DNA from: CAVSXS01 sp963767715
GTDB lineage: Bacteria > Chloroflexota > Ktedonobacteria > Ktedonobacterales > Ktedonobacteraceae
Assembly: GCA_963767715.1 (NCBI GenBank)
Contig: CAVYFA010000016.1
Span: 186,001-250,000 of the forward strand
Direction of reading: 5' to 3'
DNA length: 64,000 nt
Every line of letters starts with the position of its first letter. Position 1 is the first letter of the stretch. Shown in pieces: positions 1 through 7,495 of the stretch. Made by a program: the position numbers and the translations under genes. A model generated the notes under the pieces. It was not told the origin of the DNA and did not search any database. It saw only the letters and a program-made list of their open reading frames with translations.

Positions 1-262
1 GACGACACGGGCGGAGTATGCGCGTCACGCTGGATCGCGCGACGGGCCGCTCTATCACGCCGTCTATGATCAGCGTACCAGCACTGAGCGCATCAACAGC
101 CAGTCCAAAGAGCTAGGCCTCAAGCGCCCCAAAGTGCGGCAGATCGACTCGATCCGCAATTTGAATACCCTGACCTACTTGGTCATCAACGCCAAAGCCT
201 TGCGCCGCATGCGCGAGCTCAATGCGTCTTTGCTCACTCCACCCGGGAAGATGGTCGCCTAA
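1..262 (+). pseudogene. C-terminal fragment of a DDE transposase (IS copy 1)
   Basis: After about position 48 the sequence translates to the same C-terminus as the transposase of the complete copy (LYHAVYDQRTSTER, then the ELGLKRPKV block) and stops at 260-262. Before that point the match to the other copy shifts frame inside the GATCGCGCGACGGG stretch, so even this fragment carries an indel. The N-terminal part lies outside the window. The DDE-type assignment comes from the complete copy; I do not assign an IS family. Confidence 0.7.
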
Positions 263-530
263 GGCGCGGCCGGCCTGAGGAGCCGGGCTGATCCACGCAG
301 CACCTGCCACCCAGTGGCCAGGATCGCTCGCGCTGCCTTCAAACAACACCGGTGAGGCTTGTTGGCCCCTCACAGGGATCTGCACGAGTCGGTCAGGGGA
401 AGGAGGGCCAATCCCAGAGGCCGAAACGCCGCAAGGGAGGTGGGAAAAAGCGGCAGGAGAGGCAGAACGTGCAAGTCTTCAAACACTGTAAGGACTGTCC
501 TGATTCGACTGCCAGAATACTTCCGACCCT
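1..530 (+). mobile_element. Right part of an IS element (copy 1), cut by the window edge
   Basis: This is the 3' end of a transposase gene followed by about 265 bp of non-coding right arm, ending in TTCCGACCCT at 521-530. The same arrangement occurs in the complete copy at 3406-5135, whose left end reads AGGGTCGGAA, the inverted match of this terminus. The right flank, from 531, is the 3' half of a CRISPR repeat, exactly as in copy 2. The two copies differ at many positions, so they are related rather than freshly duplicated. Confidence 0.8.
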
Positions 531-591
531 CAAACGGGCTCCCCAGGCCATTTAGCCCCTTCCAGGGGCACACATTCCTGAGCAAAATCAC
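531..591 (-). CRISPR. Half CRISPR repeat (type B) plus left part of a split spacer
   Basis: Positions 531-557 are the last 27 bases of the type-B repeat seen at 5200-5237 and 5275-5311, ending CCATTTAGCC on the plus strand. The IS ends exactly at its cut edge. Bases 558-591 are unique and continue, beyond the IS701-like insertion, at 3156-3164. Joined with one copy of the short target duplication they give a spacer of about 40 bp, close to the 36-38 bp spacers nearby. Confidence 0.7.
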
Positions 592-808
592 CACTACAGT
601 GGCACTTCGAAAGGGAGGAAAACTCCCGGGAAAAGTCCGATGAAATCCTCTGCTTCAAGTGAGCAGATCCGGTACCCTTAAAAAGGGGGAAAAGTCCCCG
701 GAATCTTCCCCGCAACGGAAAAGAACTTCGTGCCAGTCTCGCTCCGAGGTGACATGCTAGAAGTGCAATCTCTTCTGCGTTGCCTCGTCCATCGGAAAGG
801 AGAGCCGC

Positions 809-2200
809 ATGAAGCACTCCCAGCATACCACATCCACGCAAGCCGCCCCCACGCTCGGGCAGATCAGCGCCTGGTACGAGCGTTTGCGCGCGCTGCATGC
901 GCGGCTGCGTCCGCACTTCGCGCGTCCCGAAGTCCACCAGCAGGCCCTGCGCTACCTGCAAGCCGTGCTGAGCGACGTGCCGCGCAAAAATGGCTGGCAG
1001 CTCGCTGAGCAGGCCCGCGAGGCCCACCCCTACGGCATGCAACGCCTGCTTTCGCGCGCCGTCTGGGATCAGGACGCCGTGCGTGATGAACTGCGCCGCC
1101 TGGTCCGCCAGACGTTGCTCCCCTCGGACGCGGGGCACGCGGACGCGGCGCCCTTCCCGGTGCTGGTGCTCGATGAAAGCGGCTTTCCCAAACGCGGGCG
1201 CCACTCGGCCGGGGTCGGCTCCCAGTACTGTGGCGGGACGGGACGGGTGGAAAATTGCCAGGTGGGCGTCTTCCTCTCCTACGTCACGGCGCGGGGCCAT
1301 GCGCTCATCGATCGTGAGTTATACCTGCCGGAGGACTGGTGCGCTGATCCCACCCGCAGGCAGGCGGCCCACATCCCGGAGTCCGTCACGTTTCAGACCA
1401 AACCCGAACTGGGCTGCCAGATGATCGAGCGCACGCAGGCGGCCGGGCTGCCCATCGGCTGGGTGGTGGCCGATACCGTCTACGGCCACAGTCCTGAGCT
1501 GCGCCGCTTCCTGGAGCAGCAGGGCTTCTCGTATGCCCTGGCGGTACCCTGCACCGAAGTCGTCGGTGTGCAGACCCGCACCGGCCTCCAGCTCGGTGAT
1601 GTGGCCAGCCTGGCTCAGCAGGCCCTGCGTGCGCGAGATTGGCAGCGGCTCTCCCAGAGCTTGGGCACCAAAGGCGAGCGCCTCTTTGACTGGGCGCGCC
1701 TGCCCGTCGCGCAGGGGGGTACGGTGGATGGCCGTCACTGGCTCGTGATCCGGCGCTGCCTGGACGACCTGGACGAGCTGGCCTATTACCTGGTCTGGGC
1801 GCCCCCCGACACGCCGCTGCCCACCATGGTGCAGGCCATCGGGGCCCGCTGGCGCATCGAAGAGGACCTGCAAGCCAGCAAAGACCTGGGCCTGGACCAC
1901 TATGAGGTGCGCAGTTACCTGGGCTGGTACCGCCATCTGACGCTCGTGCTGCTGGCCGCGGCCTTCCTGGTCAGTCTCACCGTCCAGACTCCCCTGGCGG
2001 CTGCGGCCAGCCCAGCGGCGCCTCCGGCCGGCGTCCCACTCATCCCCTTGACCCCCTCCGAAGCCCGTCACCTGCTGGCCCACCTGTTCTTCCTGGCACC
2101 GAGTTCGGCGCCCCTGATCTGTCACTGGTCGTGGTGGCGGCGCACCCATCAGTATTGGGCCGGCTACTATCATCGCCGCCGGCGCGCCAAAGTCGGCTAA
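809..2200 (+). CDS. IS701-family transposase
   Basis: This is a 463-residue DDE transposase. The block DESGFPKRG then GVGSQYCGGTGRVENCQVGV, around residues 125-160, is the IS701 signature holding the first catalytic Asp. A second acidic motif, VVADTVYG, lies near residue 220, and the C-terminal WRIEEDLQASKDLGLDHYEVRS block near residue 350 would hold the catalytic Glu. The start ATG follows AAAGGAGA by a normal distance. The frame is intact and both inverted repeats are present, so this copy could still be active. The transposase would bind the 17-bp ends and move the element by cut and paste. Confidence 0.93.
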   Translation: MKHSQHTTSTQAAPTLGQISAWYERLRALHARLRPHFARPEVHQQALRYLQAVLSDVPRKNGWQLAEQAREAHPYGMQRLLSRAVWDQDAVRDELRRLVRQTLLPSDAGHADAAPFPVLVLDESGFPKRGRHSAGVGSQYCGGTGRVENCQVGVFLSYVTARGHALIDRELYLPEDWCADPTRRQAAHIPESVTFQTKPELGCQMIERTQAAGLPIGWVVADTVYGHSPELRRFLEQQGFSYALAVPCTEVVGVQTRTGLQLGDVASLAQQALRARDWQRLSQSLGTKGERLFDWARLPVAQGGTVDGRHWLVIRRCLDDLDELAYYLVWAPPDTPLPTMVQAIGARWRIEEDLQASKDLGLDHYEVRSYLGWYRHLTLVLLAAAFLVSLTVQTPLAAAASPAAPPAGVPLIPLTPSEARHLLAHLFFLAPSSAPLICHWSWWRRTHQYWAGYYHRRRRAKVG

Positions 2201-2226
2201 GCCTCGTTGTCGAGCTCCCAAGCTGT

Positions 2227-2268
2227 CCCCGGAAAACTCCTGGGAAGATTCCCGGGAGTTTTCCGGGG
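2227..2268. terminator. GC-rich hairpin between transposase and passenger gene
   Basis: CCCCGGAAAACTCC followed by TGGGAA pairs with TTCCC GGGAGTTTTCCGGGG across a three-base loop, giving a nearly perfect long stem. It is followed by two further direct copies of TTTCCGGGGA (2273-2293). Related motifs (GGGAAAAGTCC, AAAAGTCCCCGGAA) occur inside the left end at 622-715. No run of T follows, so this could be a transcription attenuator or a binding-site array for the transposase or passenger protein rather than a simple terminator. Confidence 0.45.
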
Positions 2269-2349
2269 AACTTTCCGGGGAGTTTTCCGGGGAGATCGCC
2301 CGGCGGGCGCTCGTGCGTGTTGTCCGTTCCATACGAAAGGAGTGATCCC

Positions 2350-3087
2350 ATGACCATTGTGCCTATGGCCGAGGCGGCTCGTCGCCTGGGCATCGATGCC
2401 AAAACACTGCATCGCTGGCTGGCTGAGGAAGGGCTGGCCCTGCAGCCCCATCCGGCGGATGCGCGCAAAAAAGGGCTGAGCAGCGAGCAGTTACACCTGC
2501 TGGCCCAGCGCCACCAGCGCCGCCTGACTCCCCTGCCCAGCGAGATGCCGCCGCTGCCGGCGGCACTGCTGGCCCTGCCCGAACGGCTGGACGCCGTGCA
2601 GAGCCAACTGGAGGCCGTGCAGCAGCAGGTGGCGGAGCTCACCCGCCTGCTCGAGCAGCAGGCGCCTGCGCCCGTCAGCCCGGCTCCGGCCGCCCAGCCG
2701 CGCAGGCGTTCCTCCCCGCCAGCTCGCCCCGCTCCCCGCGCTCGTGCCGCTGCCAAGACGCCCCGCAAGCCGGTGCACGTCATCCCACGCGTGGAGTATG
2801 TCTCGGAGGGACGCTATGTGGTGATCTGTCCCAAGCAGGGCATCCTGCCCTTTGAGCTAGAGACGCCGGAGTGGTTTGCCTGGGTGGCCGAACAGTCCTC
2901 ATTTCGTTTTGTGGGCAAAGCCGGCCACTTCTCGGCCCATCATGAGGCACGCGTGCCCACCGGTGCCTGGCGCGCCCATCGCCACATCCGCAACCACGTC
3001 CGCATCCAGCGTCTGGCACCCAGCCAGGACCTGACCATGGCGGTCTTGGAGCAGGCGGCTGGGGCTCTGCAAGCCTATCTCAAGTAG
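2350..3087 (+). CDS. IS passenger protein: HTH, coiled coil and C-terminal basic domain
   Basis: This 245-residue protein starts at ATG 2350 behind AAAGGAG. Residues 1-50 (AEAARRLGIDAKTLHRWLAEEG) form a MerR/excisionase-type helix-turn-helix. Residues 75-100 contain heptad-like LDAVQSQLEAVQQQVAELTRLLEQ, a probable coiled coil. A Pro/Ala/Arg-rich linker leads to a C-terminal domain (residues about 150-245) with an F-x-W-V ... F-x-A-H-x-E-A ... W-x-A-H-R pattern. That pattern recalls the small DNA-binding domains at the N-terminus of some integrases; this is an inference from pattern only. It lies inside the inverted repeats and downstream of the transposase, so it is cargo or an accessory factor. 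It could control transposition, immunity or target choice. Confidence 0.75.
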   Translation: MTIVPMAEAARRLGIDAKTLHRWLAEEGLALQPHPADARKKGLSSEQLHLLAQRHQRRLTPLPSEMPPLPAALLALPERLDAVQSQLEAVQQQVAELTRLLEQQAPAPVSPAPAAQPRRRSSPPARPAPRARAAAKTPRKPVHVIPRVEYVSEGRYVVICPKQGILPFELETPEWFAWVAEQSSFRFVGKAGHFSAHHEARVPTGAWRAHRHIRNHVRIQRLAPSQDLTMAVLEQAAGALQAYLK

Positions 3088-3164
3088 CAGCTCGCTTGCT
3101 TGGGAGTCGAGGGGGGATGGTGACTTCCTGGGCTCAAAGAAGTGCCACTGTAGTGCACCATTGG

Positions 3165-3405
3165 GTTTCAAACCCGCGAGCGGGAAGCCGCCTCTTTAGC
3201 CGTTCAAGCGAGCGAATAGTAAGGTAGATGTCACGCCACGTTTCAAACCCGCGAGCGGGAAGCCGCCTCTTTAGCCAAGCACTGAGAATCGTGCAATCTC
3301 ATCTGAGCCAGTTCGTTTCAAACCCGCGAGCGGGAAGCCGCCTCTTTAGCCGGGTGTCTATAAGTCGCTTGAGGTCAGGCGAATGATGTTTCAAACCCGC
3401 GAGCG
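3165..3405 (-). CRISPR. CRISPR array segment with type-A repeats
   Basis: Three identical 37-bp repeats lie at 3165-3201, 3240-3276 and 3315-3351, and a fourth (3388-3405) is cut after 18 bp by an IS. Spacers are 38, 38 and 36 bp (3202-3239, 3277-3314, 3352-3387). On the plus strand each repeat begins GTTTCAAACCC and ends CTCTTTAGCC. Read on the minus strand it begins GGCTAAAG and ends TTTGAAAC, the usual 3' handle of type I and III repeats, so transcription should run leftward, the same direction as the cas genes. An internal CCCG/CGGG palindrome could form the crRNA hairpin. Confidence 0.95.
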
Positions 3406-5135
3406 AGGGTCGGAACTAATTCCTAACAAGCAAGCGGTGTAAGTAGGACTTGACAAGGGAAAAGCTCCCAGGCAGAGTATTCATATTGATTAATCTACTC
3501 AGATCTGCAAGGAGCTTGCCATGTCCATTATACCAGCATCCCAGACGTTTGACCAGCGCACGCTGAGCCTGCTGCTGGCACATGATCCCGTCGTGCAGCG
3601 CTATCGAGTCTTCTTTGCTCTCTTCGACTGGCGGGTCGTACCCGAGTGACCCCTGACCCCTGGCAGCCGGGCAGACGCCCACACCCGCTCAGTGCTTATG
3701 TCAAAGCGCTGCTGCTCAAACTCCAGGAAGGCTTGCCGTCCTGCACGCAACTGCGCCGCTTCCTACTCGAACACCCCCTGCTCGTGCTGGAACTGGGCTT
3801 TCGTCCGGTGCTCGATTACACCCAGCCCTATGGCTTTGATGTGGCGCGCACCGTGCCCAGCGCACGCTGGTTGCGCGAACAACAACGCCGCCTGCCCCAG
3901 CCGGTGCTGCAAGCCTTGCTGGCCGCCACCGTCAGCGACTTGCGCGAGGATATCCCGGCCTGGGGGAAGTGATCGCCTTCGATGTGACGCACATCTATGC
4001 CTGGGTGCAGGAAAATAACCCGCGCGCTTACGTCACCGACCGCTACGACAAAGCGCACCAACCCACAGGCGACCCCGATTGCAAGGTGGGGGTCAAACGC
4101 TCGACGAATAAGGAACAGAGCGATGGCTCGAAGAAGGAAGAGAAAGAGTACCTGTGGGGCTACGGCTCCGGGGTGGTGAGTGCCACCGACCCGGTCTACG
4201 GCGATGTCGTGCTAGCCGAGTACACCCAACCCTTCAATGAAAACGACATCACCTACTTCTTTCCCCTCTACATCCGCACGGTCGCCACCCTGGGCTTCTT
4301 TCCCACGCATCTAGCCGCCGATGCGGCCTTCGATGCCTGGTATGTGTACGAAGTGCTGGCGCATCGGCACGGCATGGCCGCCATCCCCCTCAACACCCAC
4401 GGTCATCCCGAAAGCCGCCGCGCTCCTGATGGCGTGCCACTGTGTGAGCGTGGCTGGCGCATGCATCCCACCTACCAGTTCTCCCACACCTACGGCTACT
4501 GCTCCCAACGCTTTCGCTGCCCGCTGCTGTTTCCGGCCGTCACCGGCCAGAGCTGCGATCACGCCCAGTTTGCCAAAGGCAAAGGCTGTGTCAAAGACCT
4601 CAACTGGGAACGCGGTGGGCAGATGCGCGTCACGCTGGATCGCGACTCCCCGCTCTATCACGCCGTCTACGACCAGCGCACCAGCACCGAACGCCTCAAC
4701 AGCCAATCGAAAGAGCTCGGCCTCAAGCGCCCCAAAGTACGTAATGGCGACTCCATCCGCAACCTCAACACGCTGACCTACCTGCTGATCAATGCCCGGG
4801 CCTTGCGCCGGGTACGCGAGCTCAACGCCTCCTTGCTCACTTCGCCGGTGAAGATGCTCGCCTAACGGTCGGCTGGCCGGACGCGCCGGGCTGATCCGCT
4901 CAGCACCCTGTCACCACGTGGCAAGGGTCGCTCGCGTTGCCTGCCGGCGGAAGAATCAGCGCTGGTGGAGACGTGACAGGGGCCTGCAAGGCGTTGAGGT
5001 GAGGAAGCAGAGGCAAGCCAAGAGACAGAAGTGCCTCAAGGGGTGCAGGAAAGAACGGCACGAGATGCAAAACGGGCTACTCTCCAAATACTGCAAGGAT
5101 TAAGCCCGTTCTACTCCCAGAATACTTCCGACCCT
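3406..5135 (+). mobile_element. IS element (copy 2), 1730 bp, inserted in a CRISPR repeat
   Basis: The left end AGGGTCGGAA (3406-3415) and right end TTCCGACCCT (5126-5135) are inverted repeats. The left flank is the first half of a type-A CRISPR repeat and the right flank is the second half of a type-B repeat, so no target duplication is visible. This is the expected look of recombination between two IS copies. About 115 bp of left arm and 270 bp of right arm flank a transposase that is split over three frames. I do not assign a family; the transposase looks like the general DDE (IS4-like) group. Confidence 0.85.
3521..4865 (+). pseudogene. DDE transposase of IS copy 2, in three frames
   Basis: Translation begins at ATG 3521 behind AAGGAG (MSIIPASQTFDQ) and stops near 3645. 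It continues one frame back as PWQPGRRPHPLSAYVKALLLK up to 3972, then one frame back again at a GGGGGAA run (3962-3968), giving ...AWGE then VIAFDVTHIYAWVQ to the stop at 4865. The last part contains FDVTHIYAW (likely first catalytic Asp), LAADAAFDAWY and the ELGLKRPKVRNGDSIRN block. Both changes are -1. The second could be programmed slippage; two in a row favour an inactive copy or sequence errors. Confidence 0.75.
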
Positions 5136-5311
5136 CAAACGGGCTCCCCAGGCCATTTAGCCGCATGACCGAGCAAGGCATCCCTATTGAGTTGAGCTAG
5201 TTTCAATCCCCAAACGGGCTCCCCAGGCCATTTAGCCATATGCCGTACCCACGTATGGTAGCGGAGCAGCAATTGTTTCAATCCCAAACGGGCTCCCCAG
5301 GCCATTTAGCC
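5136..5311 (-). CRISPR. Leader-proximal CRISPR segment with type-B repeats
   Basis: A 27-bp repeat remnant (5136-5162) is followed by repeats at 5200-5237 (38 bp) and 5275-5311 (37 bp). Spacers are 5163-5199 and 5238-5274, 37 bp each. The plus-strand repeat begins GTTTCAATCCC and ends CCAGGCCATTTAGCC. Read on the minus strand it ends ATTGAAAC. The ends match the type-A repeat next door, but the middle third differs. The two full copies differ by one C in the CCCC/CCC run. This segment is nearest the leader and cas2, so it should hold the newest spacers. Confidence 0.92.
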
Positions 5312-5323
5312 TGCTGTGCTTCT

Positions 5324-5352
5324 AATATAGCATGAGAAGCCAAAAAAAGCAA
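5324..5352 (-). promoter_or_regulatory. Candidate promoter of the CRISPR array
   Basis: On the minus strand TTGCTT (5352-5347) and TATATT (5329-5324) are separated by exactly 17 bases. The expected start, about seven bases past the -10, falls near 5317, just before the first repeat at 5311. The ISKra4-type element begins at 5368, only about 15 bp upstream of the -35, so the core promoter would survive the insertion while the rest of the leader is displaced. Confidence 0.5.
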
Positions 5353-5445
5353 GCTGAATGCGGGATGGGGTGCGGTTCATTTTTTTGCACGAAGGCGGGA
5401 GGTGATACACTAGAGGAAAACCTGAAGAGGGAGAGAGATGAAAGC

Positions 5446-5826
5446 ATGAAAGCCAAGAAGAACAAACGCGAGCGGAGTGAACAGATGCAGCGGGTGAGCG
5501 CCGGACTACAAGACGTGTTGGGGATGACGCAGTGGCGCAAAGAGCACCCACGCGCGACGTGGGCCGAGATCGAAGCGGCGGTGGATGCACAGATCAACCA
5601 GTTGCGAGCCCAACTGCTCCAGGACTTGGTGCTGCTGGGGGAGGACGAGGACTGGAGTGAGCTCCCCGAGGAGGAGCGTCCGAAGTGTGCGACCTGCGGC
5701 ACGCCGCTGTGGGCGCGCGGGGAGCAGACGCGCTATCTGCAAACGACCGGAGGGGAAGCGGTCAAGCTGACCCGCACGTATGGCACCTGCCCGAGCTGTG
5801 GGGTGGGCTTTTTTCCCCCTGGATGA
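5446..5826 (+). CDS. ISKra4-type transposase, N-terminal part
   Basis: The frame starts at ATG 5446 behind GGGAGAGA and encodes about 126 residues: a basic N-terminus (KAKKNKRERSE), a helical region and a zinc-ribbon-like pair CATCGTPLW ... CPSCGVGFFP near the end, all typical of the ISKra4 N-terminal domain. The stop at 5824-5826 lies directly after a T6C5 run. The downstream frame picks up at exactly this point with the family's FFPLDE motif, so the two parts are one protein made by a +1 shift or broken by one extra base. Confidence 0.85.
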   Translation: MKAKKNKRERSEQMQRVSAGLQDVLGMTQWRKEHPRATWAEIEAAVDAQINQLRAQLLQDLVLLGEDEDWSELPEEERPKCATCGTPLWARGEQTRYLQTTGGEAVKLTRTYGTCPSCGVGFFPPG

Positions 5827-7036
5827 GCAGTTAGGACTGGTGAGCGCAGGAGTGACGCCGCGTGCGGAGGAAACGTTGGTGCGGCTAGCCAGTTGGATGT
5901 CATTTGAGGCTGCCCAGGAGTTGCTCGAGGACCTGCTGGGCGTGCAAGTCAGCAAGGCGACGGCCCGGCGGGCCACGCTGGCGAGCGGGGAGGCGCAGCT
6001 GGCCGTGTGCGAGCAGGAAGAGGAGCGCCTCAAACAGGAGATGCCAAAGCCGCCTGCTGGGGCAGACAAGCAAGCGCTCAGTGGGGATGGCGCCTTTGTC
6101 CACTTGGTGGCCGGCGAGTGGGTCGAAGTCAAGACCCTGGCCTTGGGCGAGGTGACACGCACGACGCGCGGGGAGGTGTGCACGCAGCACCTCTCGTACT
6201 TCTCACGCCTGAGTGAGGCCACGAGCTTTGAGCAAGCCGCCCTGGTCGAAACGCAGCGGCGCGGGCTGGAACGGGCGACGGAAGTGTGCGCCGTGCAAGA
6301 TGGGGCGGAGTGGCTGCAAGGACTGGTGGACTACCACCGCGCCGATGCGGTGCGCATCCTCGACTTTGCGCATGCCGCTGAATACGTCAATGAAATCGGG
6401 CAGGCGGTGCAGGACGCTGGCGGCAGGCTGCCCGGCAAGTGGTTGGAGGGCGTGCTGCATCGGCTCAAGCACCAGGGACCCCAGCGCGTGCTGAAGCACC
6501 TCCGTTGGTTGGCCGCTCGGTATCCCAGTCCCACCATCCAGGAGAAACTGGCCTATTTGCAGAAGCGGGAAGCACACCTGCAGTATCCCACCTATCAGCA
6601 AGCGGGCTGGCCGATTGGGTCGGGCAGTGTGGAAAGTGCCAATAAGGTGGTCGTCGAAGCCCGCTTAAAAGGGGCGGGCATGCGCTGGGAGCGCGAGAAC
6701 GTCAATCCCATGCTGGTGCTGCGCAACGCGGTGTGCAATCGGCGCTGGCACGAGACCTGGGCAGCAGCCGTGACCCAGCGACAAGCGCAGCGCACTCGTC
6801 AACGGCAAGCCGACAGCGGCCAGCGACTGACCCAGGCGTCTTGGACGCTGGTCGGCTGCACCGCGCGCCTCGCGCGGCTGACGCACCTGCCGAGCGGGGC
6901 CCTCGAGCCTGTGGCGGCTGCTAACCCACAGCCACCAGTTCGTCATCTTGGTGCTGGCTATTCCTGGCGCCAACCGTTTCTCAGGCGTCCTACTTCTCCT
7001 TCGGCCAGCACCGGGGAAGCTCGTGCAAAAAAATGA
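5816..7036 (+). CDS. ISKra4-type transposase, catalytic part
   Basis: From the T6C5 run the +1 frame reads PLDEQLGLVSAGVTP and continues for about 405 residues. ALSGDGAFVHL holds the likely first catalytic Asp, VRILDFAHAAEYVNEIG the second, and GSGSVESANKVVVEARLKGAG the family signature with the catalytic Glu. There is no convincing start codon at the junction, so expression depends on frameshifting from the upstream frame. With perfect ends and target duplication the element looks recent, which favours programmed frameshifting or a sequence error over old decay. Confidence 0.88.
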   Translation, partial: PLDEQLGLVSAGVTPRAEETLVRLASWMSFEAAQELLEDLLGVQVSKATARRATLASGEAQLAVCEQEEERLKQEMPKPPAGADKQALSGDGAFVHLVAGEWVEVKTLALGEVTRTTRGEVCTQHLSYFSRLSEATSFEQAALVETQRRGLERATEVCAVQDGAEWLQGLVDYHRADAVRILDFAHAAEYVNEIGQAVQDAGGRLPGKWLEGVLHRLKHQGPQRVLKHLRWLAARYPSPTIQEKLAYLQKREAHLQYPTYQQAGWPIGSGSVESANKVVVEARLKGAGMRWERENVNPMLVLRNAVCNRRWHETWAAAVTQRQAQRTRQRQADSGQRLTQASWTLVGCTARLARLTHLPSGALEPVAAANPQPPVRHLGAGYSWRQPFLRRPTSPSASTGEARAKK

Positions 7037-7046
7037 ACCGCACCCC

Positions 7047-7181
7047 GCGGGATGCTTTTTGGAGGCGATTTGGCTCCCTATTGCGGACAACCTCTAACCT
7101 GTTTACATGTCAATCGTCTTCTAGAGCCATGCGCGGGTCCACGCTCAGCGAGACAGTTCCTGCGACCCGCGATAAGCTCTG
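7047..7181. other. Displaced distal part of the CRISPR leader
   Basis: This stretch lies between the ISKra4 target duplication and the 3' end of cas2. It contains no repeat and no gene. Before the insertion it was contiguous with the 56 bp next to the first repeat. If leader sequences recognised during spacer acquisition lay here, they now sit about 1.7 kb from the array. Confidence 0.55.
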
Positions 7182-7490
7182 CTATACTATGAACAACACC
7201 GCTTCTGCTGGGGGAGGACCGCCGATCGTCTCGACCTTCTCGACGCAGTTTGCGCATAAGTGATAGAAGCGCACGCTGTCTTCTCTCGCCACTAGATGGT
7301 TGGCGAGCTTTGCCTGTAACAGCACCAATTCTTTCTTGTTGAGAAAGCACTCAAACAACGAATACTGGGTCCACTTGCCGAAGCCGATCAGAATTTGATG
7401 CACTTTCGTTCGCCTGCGATCATCGGGAATATCATACGCGATCACATAACAACTGGTCTCGCTGTAGCGTCTTCGCGCTTTGCTGCTCAT
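7182..7490 (-). CDS. cas2: CRISPR-associated endoribonuclease Cas2
   Basis: This 102-residue protein has the Cas2 ferredoxin-like pattern. YVIAYDIPDDRRR (residues 15-27) carries the metal-binding Asp20, followed by GFGKWTQYSLFECFL, the second beta strand typical of the family. Cas2 bridges two Cas1 dimers in the spacer integration complex. The start ATG at 7490 follows AGGAAAG and lies 5 bp after the cas1 stop, so the two are co-translated. It is the last gene of the RT-cas4-cas1-cas2 run, and the array leader follows directly downstream. Confidence 0.95.
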   Translation of the reverse strand: MSSKARRRYSETSCYVIAYDIPDDRRRTKVHQILIGFGKWTQYSLFECFLNKKELVLLQAKLANHLVAREDSVRFYHLCANCVEKVETIGGPPPAEAVLFIV

Positions 7491-7495
7491 CTTTC

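Larger units (their letters stand above)
592..3155 (+). mobile_element. IS701-family element with a passenger gene, inserted in a CRISPR spacer
   Basis: The element is bounded by perfect 17-bp inverted repeats, CACTACAGTGGCACTTC at 592-608 and its complement at 3139-3155. It carries an IS701-type transposase (809-2200) and a second gene (2350-3087), which is unusual for IS701. Both flanks contain CAC (589-591 and 3156-3158), and CACCA is shared if the left end is placed two bases inward, so a 3-5 bp target duplication is plausible. The outer flanks are a CRISPR spacer on the left and the spacer's end followed by a repeat at 3165. Confidence 0.88.
5368..7046 (+). mobile_element. ISKra4-family element in the CRISPR leader
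   Basis: The terminal inverted repeats are GGGTGCGGTTCATTTTTTTG followed by CACGA on the left (5368-5392), with the complement on the right (7021-7046). The 8-bp direct repeat GCGGGATG lies immediately outside both ends (5360-5367 and 7047-7054), so insertion by an intact element is well supported. The element carries one transposase split into two frames. Removing it joins 5367 to 7055 and restores a leader of about 190 bp between the array and cas2. Confidence 0.92.

Noticed and set aside
3522..3648. Small independent gene at the left end of IS copy 2
   Set aside because: The short frame from ATG 3521 continues directly into the next frame as one transposase. It is the 5' end of a broken gene, not a separate one.
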